NCBI GenBank assembly: GCA_020434465.1
Contig: JAGRAS010000056.1
Span: 1 to 8,166 of the forward strand
Origin: Bdellovibrionales bacterium
GTDB taxonomy: Bacteria; Bdellovibrionota; UBA2361; JAGRAS01
DNA: 8,166 nt
Direction: 5' to 3'
Shown: in pieces, positions 5,522 to 8,166 of the stretch
Layout: every line of letters begins with the position of its first letter
Position numbering within the stretch: the stretch's first letter is position 1
The notes under the pieces: model-generated
Seen by the model: the letters and a program-made list of their open reading frames with translations, nothing else
Told to the model about the DNA's origin: nothing
Database searches by the model: none
Made by a program: the position numbers and the translations under genes

Positions 5522-6370
5522 ATGAAAAACTTCAACTTAGAATCTTTCGGTGGTGGTGCTGGATTAAGGCATGGACACTTTAATGATATTCTAGAAAAAA
5601 ATCCTCCGATAAAATGGTTTGAAATTATTTCTGAAGAATTTATGACCTACGGCGGTAGAGTTATGCATTTGTTTGATCAGATCGCAGAGCGCTATCCCAT
5701 CATTGGTCATGGAGTTACAATGTCAATTGGATCAACAGATCCAATTGATATGAGTTATCTAAAAAAACTGAAAAAATTCATGCAAAGGGTTAAAAGCCCT
5801 TGGGCTTCTGATCACCTATGTTTTACTATGGTTGATCACACAAATTTAAACGAGCTTGTACCCATCCCGTTTACTGATGAAGCTGTAAATAACTGTGTAG
5901 AAAGGCTAAAGATCATTCAAAACGAATTAGAAATTCCATTTTTGATTGAAAATGTTACCAGGTATATGACAATTTCTGATCGTGAGATGTCTGAAATTGA
6001 GTTCATCACCAGAATTTTAGAAGAGTCTAATTGTGGTTTATTATTAGATGTAACCAACGTTTATTTAAATTCCATTTATCATAAATATAATGCCCTTGAG
6101 TTTATAAAATCATTACCGCTTGAAAGAGTTGGTCAGATGCACCTTTCTGGATTTCAAATTTTAGATGATGGTTCTTTTATTGACAGTCATGATGCTGAAG
6201 TACCCGACCAAGTGTGGCAGTTATTTCAGGATACTATCAAACTTACTGGTCCAAGTTCTGTCTTAATTGAATGGGATAAGCATTTACCTCCAATTGAAAC
6301 CATAGTTGAACAAACTATTCTTGCAGATAACAAAATGAATGAAGCCTTAAAAGAATTGGAGGCAGCCTAG
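5522..6370 (+). CDS. bufB: DUF692/MNIO family peptide-modifying iron oxidase (BufB-like)
   Basis: This 282-residue TIM-barrel enzyme belongs to the multinuclear non-heme iron-dependent oxidase family (DUF692: MbnB, TglH, HvfB, BufB), whose studied members use two or three irons and O2 to oxidise peptide cysteines. Family motifs run in order: GLRHGHFNDIL (14-24), IIGHGVTMSIGS (60-71, His63), SDHLC (96-100), LIENVTRY (141-148), GLLLDVTNVYLN (172-183), His187, QMHLSGF (205-211), DSHD (221-224) and LIEWD (248-252). The His, Asp, Glu and Asn residues in these motifs are the expected metal ligands. Two departures are visible: DVTN instead of DVNN and HLSGF instead of HLAGH. The ATG has no Shine-Dalgarno. 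The stop abuts the GTG of the next gene. The likely substrate is the CSGE peptide encoded upstream, probably modified before export because this enzyme has no signal peptide. Confidence 0.93.
   Translation: MKNFNLESFGGGAGLRHGHFNDILEKNPPIKWFEIISEEFMTYGGRVMHLFDQIAERYPIIGHGVTMSIGSTDPIDMSYLKKLKKFMQRVKSPWASDHLCFTMVDHTNLNELVPIPFTDEAVNNCVERLKIIQNELEIPFLIENVTRYMTISDREMSEIEFITRILEESNCGLLLDVTNVYLNSIYHKYNALEFIKSLPLERVGQMHLSGFQILDDGSFIDSHDAEVPDQVWQLFQDTIKLTGPSSVLIEWDKHLPPIETIVEQTILADNKMNEALKELEAA
6358..6362 (+). promoter_or_regulatory. Shine-Dalgarno supporting a GTG start
   Basis: GGAGG ends 8 nt before GTG at 6371, inside the end of the MNIO gene. The MNIO stop TAG (6368-6370) touches the GTG with no gap, so the two genes are translationally coupled. 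Confidence 0.8.
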
Positions 6371-7261
6371 GTGGCCTTAGCAGGTGTACTTTCTGCAATT
6401 AAAGATCTGGTGCTTAATGCTCCAAGCCTGCCAAATTCGAAAGAAGAAAGAGAAATTCTTTACAAAGAGAAATTTATTAAACTCTCAGAAGAAGAAATAG
6501 AAGATCTAGCCAAAATAGAGCCAAAACAACTTAAAATTTACACCATGACTATTTTTAATGGTGAAAAATCTGGTTTAAATAATCATTTCAAAATGACTTT
6601 AGCGCTTTTAAAAAGAAACTGGGAAAAACTAGAAGATTTTCCATACAATGAATTCGAACTTGTAAAACAAATTTATAAAGTACGGCCATGGAAGTCGAAT
6701 AAGTTTAGAGATCTTGCAGAGATATTTAAAGATTATTTGTTGATAAATAAAGTAGAATATTCAGAACAAATTCCTGAGTTATTTGATGTATTGAATTTTG
6801 AAATCACTATAATGGATACCAGAAGACACCTCAATGACGGTGGGCTGGAAGCATATGATTCAATAAAACTTTCTGAACTTCACAAAATGACAGTTATGGA
6901 AGTAATGTCACTAAAATATCAAGTGCCTAAATATAATCATTTTCTACACTTTTCTTTTGATATTTTAAAAACACACTCTGATTTCAGAAAAACGAAGGAA
7001 TTAATTAAAGAAATTCCTAGAGCTAATCAATTTGCAATTTGCTCAAGAAATATCAAAATGCTTACTCGATGGACAAATGTTTCTGAGTTATTATGGAAGC
7101 ACTTAAAGAGCCTTGAAAGAAACCAATCAAAAGAATTAGCTGAATTAGCAGATATTGCCGATGAGCTTTTTCCTGATGCAGAGAACGAAGAAATATTATT
7201 TGCAGAATTTATGGAACAGATTGCAGTATTGGTAAAACATGGAGCAATGATATTGATTTAA
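6371..7261 (+). CDS. MNIO partner protein, probably a divergent DUF2063/BufC-like protein
   Basis: The 296-residue predicted soluble, mostly helical and charged protein has no signal peptide or membrane segment. I see no strong signature. However, the stretch QLKIYTMTIFNGEKSGLNNHFKMT cut around residues 53-76 resembles the RL-x-IY...L...F segment of the DUF2063 N-terminal domain. RPWKSNKFRDLAEIFKDYL (about 104-122) resembles its P-x-S..L...G..F..FL segment, and PELFDVLNFEI resembles its LadLArLEw segment. DUF2063 proteins are the usual partners of MNIO enzymes in bufferin and Hvf operons, where they bind the precursor and deliver it to the enzyme. Position (abutting the MNIO stop) and size support that role. 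Homology is inferred by eye and is uncertain. It starts at GTG, supported by GGAGG. It is the last gene of the operon; no clear forward terminator follows. Confidence 0.55.
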   Translation: MALAGVLSAIKDLVLNAPSLPNSKEEREILYKEKFIKLSEEEIEDLAKIEPKQLKIYTMTIFNGEKSGLNNHFKMTLALLKRNWEKLEDFPYNEFELVKQIYKVRPWKSNKFRDLAEIFKDYLLINKVEYSEQIPELFDVLNFEITIMDTRRHLNDGGLEAYDSIKLSELHKMTVMEVMSLKYQVPKYNHFLHFSFDILKTHSDFRKTKELIKEIPRANQFAICSRNIKMLTRWTNVSELLWKHLKSLERNQSKELAELADIADELFPDAENEEILFAEFMEQIAVLVKHGAMILI

Positions 7262-7338
7262 TATTTCCGCAGTCTGCTAACCGCAACCCGCAGAACCGCA
7301 AACTGAAACTGATAAACTGCTACTGAGACTGGTGACAG
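7262..7338 (+). repeat. 77-bp direct repeat, copy 1
   Basis: It is 76/77 identical to 8090-8166 (C7282 versus T8110) at an offset of 828 bp. The left half contains four CCGCA words and the right half five ACTG words with short variable spacers. It begins one base after the stop of the upstream gene and is non-coding. Confidence 0.95.
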
Positions 7339-7349
7339 AAACTGTAAAA

Positions 7350-7370
7350 GAAAAAAGGGCTTTCGCCCTT
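7350..7370 (-). terminator. Intrinsic terminator of the reverse four-helix gene
   Basis: Read on the minus strand, AAGGGC, a GAAA loop and GCCCTT are followed by a T-run (plus-strand A-tract 7350-7356). The stop codon of the reverse gene (complement of 7369-7371) overlaps the foot of the stem. Confidence 0.85.
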
Positions 7371-7674
7371 AAGCTAATGCTTTAATTAAGCAGTAAAGGT
7401 GAGCAGCAAGTTTATCTGCTAAGTCTTTCAATTCTTCAACTGGCTCAAGTACAAGATCAAGCACTGCTTGACACTCTCTAAGACTTGCAAAGGCAATATC
7501 ATAAAAGCGTCTCTGTTCTTTTTTACTAGAACGTCCGCTACCTTCTGCAAGATTTAAGCTAACACTTGAAGCAGCTCTATCTAGTTGATTTCTCAAATGG
7601 CTTGGAAGTTTAAGCGCGACACAGCCATGATAAAAGCTTACCGATAGTTGATAAGTTCTAAAGTTGCTTCTCAT
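7369..7674 (-). CDS. Four-helix-bundle protein, S23 / 23S rRNA IVS family (paralogue 1)
   Basis: The 101-residue helical protein has the family core RNQLDRAASSVSLNLAEGSG (about 28-47), then RRFYDIAFASLRECQAV and a terminal helix DKLAAHLYCLIKAL. This family is known from intervening sequences of 23S rRNA and is related to the Avd accessory proteins of diversity-generating retroelements. It forms oligomeric positively charged bundles that bind nucleic acid in studied cases; cellular function is mostly unknown. The start (complement of 7672-7674) follows AGGAG (complement of 7683-7687) by 8 nt. The frame stays open further upstream through the palindrome, but that extension crosses the divergent gene and lacks family similarity. 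The paralogue at 7777-8076 matches at roughly half of positions. No reverse transcriptase, variable-repeat target or rRNA is in the window, so neither the IVS nor the retroelement setting applies here. Confidence 0.9.
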   Translation of the reverse strand: MRSNFRTYQLSVSFYHGCVALKLPSHLRNQLDRAASSVSLNLAEGSGRSSKKEQRRFYDIAFASLRECQAVLDLVLEPVEELKDLADKLAAHLYCLIKALA

Positions 7675-7678
7675 AATA

Positions 7679-7774
7679 GTTTCTCCTTTTAAAATTTGCC
7701 AAAAAATTTGGCTTTCGCTTGCGCGCCCCGAAGGGGTGAAGCCAAATTTTTTGGCAAATTTTAAAAGGAGAAAC
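7679..7774. repeat. Perfect 36-bp inverted repeat between divergent genes
   Basis: Arms 7679-7714 and 7739-7774 are exact reverse complements around a 24-nt GC-richer centre (7715-7738) that itself contains CCCC-GAA-GGGG (7726-7729 and 7733-7736). Each arm carries its own smaller palindrome, GCCAAA-N3-TTTGGC (7698-7712 and 7741-7755), and the Shine-Dalgarno of the gene on its side. DNA could extrude as a cruciform; RNA crossing it would form a 36-bp RNase III-type stem hiding the ribosome site. Confidence 0.95.
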
Positions 7775-7776
7775 CT

Positions 7777-8076
7777 ATGAACAACTTTAGAACCTTCAAC
7801 ATCGCAGTAGAGTTTTATCGGCAGTGTCGCTCGGTTAAACTTAAAGGCGATGCTAGAAATCAATTAGACAGAGCTGCTCGTTCAATTGCTTTAAATCTTG
7901 CAGAAGGCAGAGGCAAGCGTACTAGAAAAGACCAGAGACGCTTTTTTGATATTGCTATGGGCAGCCTTAGAGAGTGCCAGGCAGTATTTATGCTTGAGCA
8001 ACTTGAAGACAGTGAAGCTTGGAAGATTCTTGATAAGCTTGCTGCTCATATGTACAATCTACTTAAAAGGGCCTAA
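7777..8076 (+). CDS. Four-helix-bundle protein, S23 / 23S rRNA IVS family (paralogue 2)
   Basis: The 99-residue protein is paralogous to the reverse gene: both begin NFRT and share RNQLDRAA, LNLAEG, QRRF, DIA, SLRECQAV and DKLAAH. Family features are the amphipathic helices and the conserved Q-x-x-RAA-x-S-x-x-LNLAEG-x-G turn (about 30-46). It is rich in Arg/Lys (GRGKRTRKDQRR), in keeping with RNA or DNA binding. The start at 7777 follows AGGAG (7766-7770) by 6 nt, and that site lies inside the right arm of the inverted repeat. The stop TAA at 8074-8076 sits in the loop of the gene's own terminator. The first codons of the two genes (CAACTTTAGAAC in both) extend the inverted symmetry, so one gene probably arose from the other by inverted duplication. 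Function unknown. Confidence 0.9.
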   Translation: MNNFRTFNIAVEFYRQCRSVKLKGDARNQLDRAARSIALNLAEGRGKRTRKDQRRFFDIAMGSLRECQAVFMLEQLEDSEAWKILDKLAAHMYNLLKRA

Positions 8077-8090
8077 GGGGCCCTTTTTTT
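8065..8090 (+). terminator. Intrinsic terminator of the forward four-helix gene
   Basis: AAAAGGGCC (8065-8073) pairs with GGCCCTTTT (8079-8087) around the loop TAAGG, and T continues to 8090. The last three sense codons lie in the 5' stem and the stop codon is in the loop. The second direct repeat begins at the end of the T-run. Confidence 0.9.
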
Positions 8091-8166
8091 ATTTCCGCAG
8101 TCTGCTAACTGCAACCCGCAGAACCGCAAACTGAAACTGATAAACTGCTACTGAGACTGGTGACAG
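8090..8166 (+). repeat. 77-bp direct repeat, copy 2 (at window end)
   Basis: It matches 7262-7338 with one substitution. The match runs to the last base of the window, so the repeat may be longer, and further cassettes could follow outside. Confidence 0.95.

Larger units (their letters stand above)
7262..8166. mobile_element. Putative repeat-bounded cassette with two divergent S23-type genes
   Basis: Two 77-bp direct repeats enclose a nearly symmetric unit: terminator, reverse gene, 36-bp inverted repeat, forward gene, terminator. There is no transposase or integrase in the window. Mobility or RecA-type excision/duplication is inferred only from the architecture and the near-identity of the repeats. 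Confidence 0.4.

Noticed and set aside
7675..7863. N-terminal extension of the reverse four-helix gene across the palindrome
   Set aside because: It would translate the inverted repeat and the antisense of the other gene; the ATG at 7674 has a proper AGGAG site and matches the paralogue's start.
7369..8076. Diversity-generating retroelement based on Avd-like proteins
   Set aside because: No reverse transcriptase, template repeat or variable target gene is present in the window.
3748..8166. GGTGACAG word shared by the cysteine synthase duplication and the 77-bp repeats
   Set aside because: Only eight bases match, and in the enzyme they encode the conserved Gly-Asp-Arg; chance is the simplest explanation.
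7262..8166. CRISPR array or 23S rRNA intervening sequence
   Set aside because: There are only two direct repeats 828 bp apart with genes between them, and no rRNA sequence flanks the S23-type genes.

Overview
This is an AT-rich bacterial window carrying, in order, the end of a type IV pilin gene, a five-gene operon, a probable post-translationally modified peptide (RiPP) operon, and a small repeat-bounded module. A pilin tail followed by a TPR protein and an ABC-2 ATPase/permease pair resembles the pilA-pilG-pilH-pilI order of Myxococcus. This suggests a deltaproteobacteria-like lineage (Myxococcota, Bdellovibrionota, SAR324 or a relative). That placement is inference; no rRNA or marker gene is present.

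Region 1 (1-4878). The C-terminal 70 codons of a major type IV pilin end at 215 and are closed by a strong intrinsic terminator. Then come a TPR protein, an ABC-2 ATPase, its six-helix permease, a PLP-dependent cysteine synthase-like enzyme and an M42 aminopeptidase. The first four genes overlap or nearly touch; the fifth follows within 45 bp. The first three probably support pilus biogenesis, and the last two look like unrelated metabolic passengers. The cysteine synthase-like gene has an altered C-terminus caused by a 16-bp tandem duplication.

Region 2 (4879-7261) is the most interesting part. A 279-bp non-coding stretch holds a plausible promoter and three hairpins. It leads into an 84-residue secreted peptide with a His/Asp-rich mature N-terminus and four Cys-Ser-Gly-Glu motifs inside a 19-residue tandem repeat. 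After an intrinsic terminator come a DUF692/MNIO enzyme (multinuclear non-heme iron oxidase, the BufB/MbnB/TglH family) and an abutting protein that looks like a divergent DUF2063-type partner. The arrangement is that of bufferin/HvfABC-type RiPP operons: exported Cys-rich precursor, MNIO, partner. The peptide is unlike the precursor classes I can recall in detail, and it is a good candidate for a new MNIO-modified, metal-binding peptide.

Region 3 (7262-8166). Two 77-bp direct repeats (76/77 identical) bracket two divergently transcribed paralogous genes for S23/23S-IVS-type four-helix-bundle proteins. Between the genes lies a perfect 36-bp inverted repeat that contains both ribosome binding sites. 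Each gene ends in its own terminator, with the stop codon inside or overlapping the hairpin. The unit looks like a compact, possibly mobile or recombination-prone cassette. The window ends within or exactly at the end of the second direct repeat.
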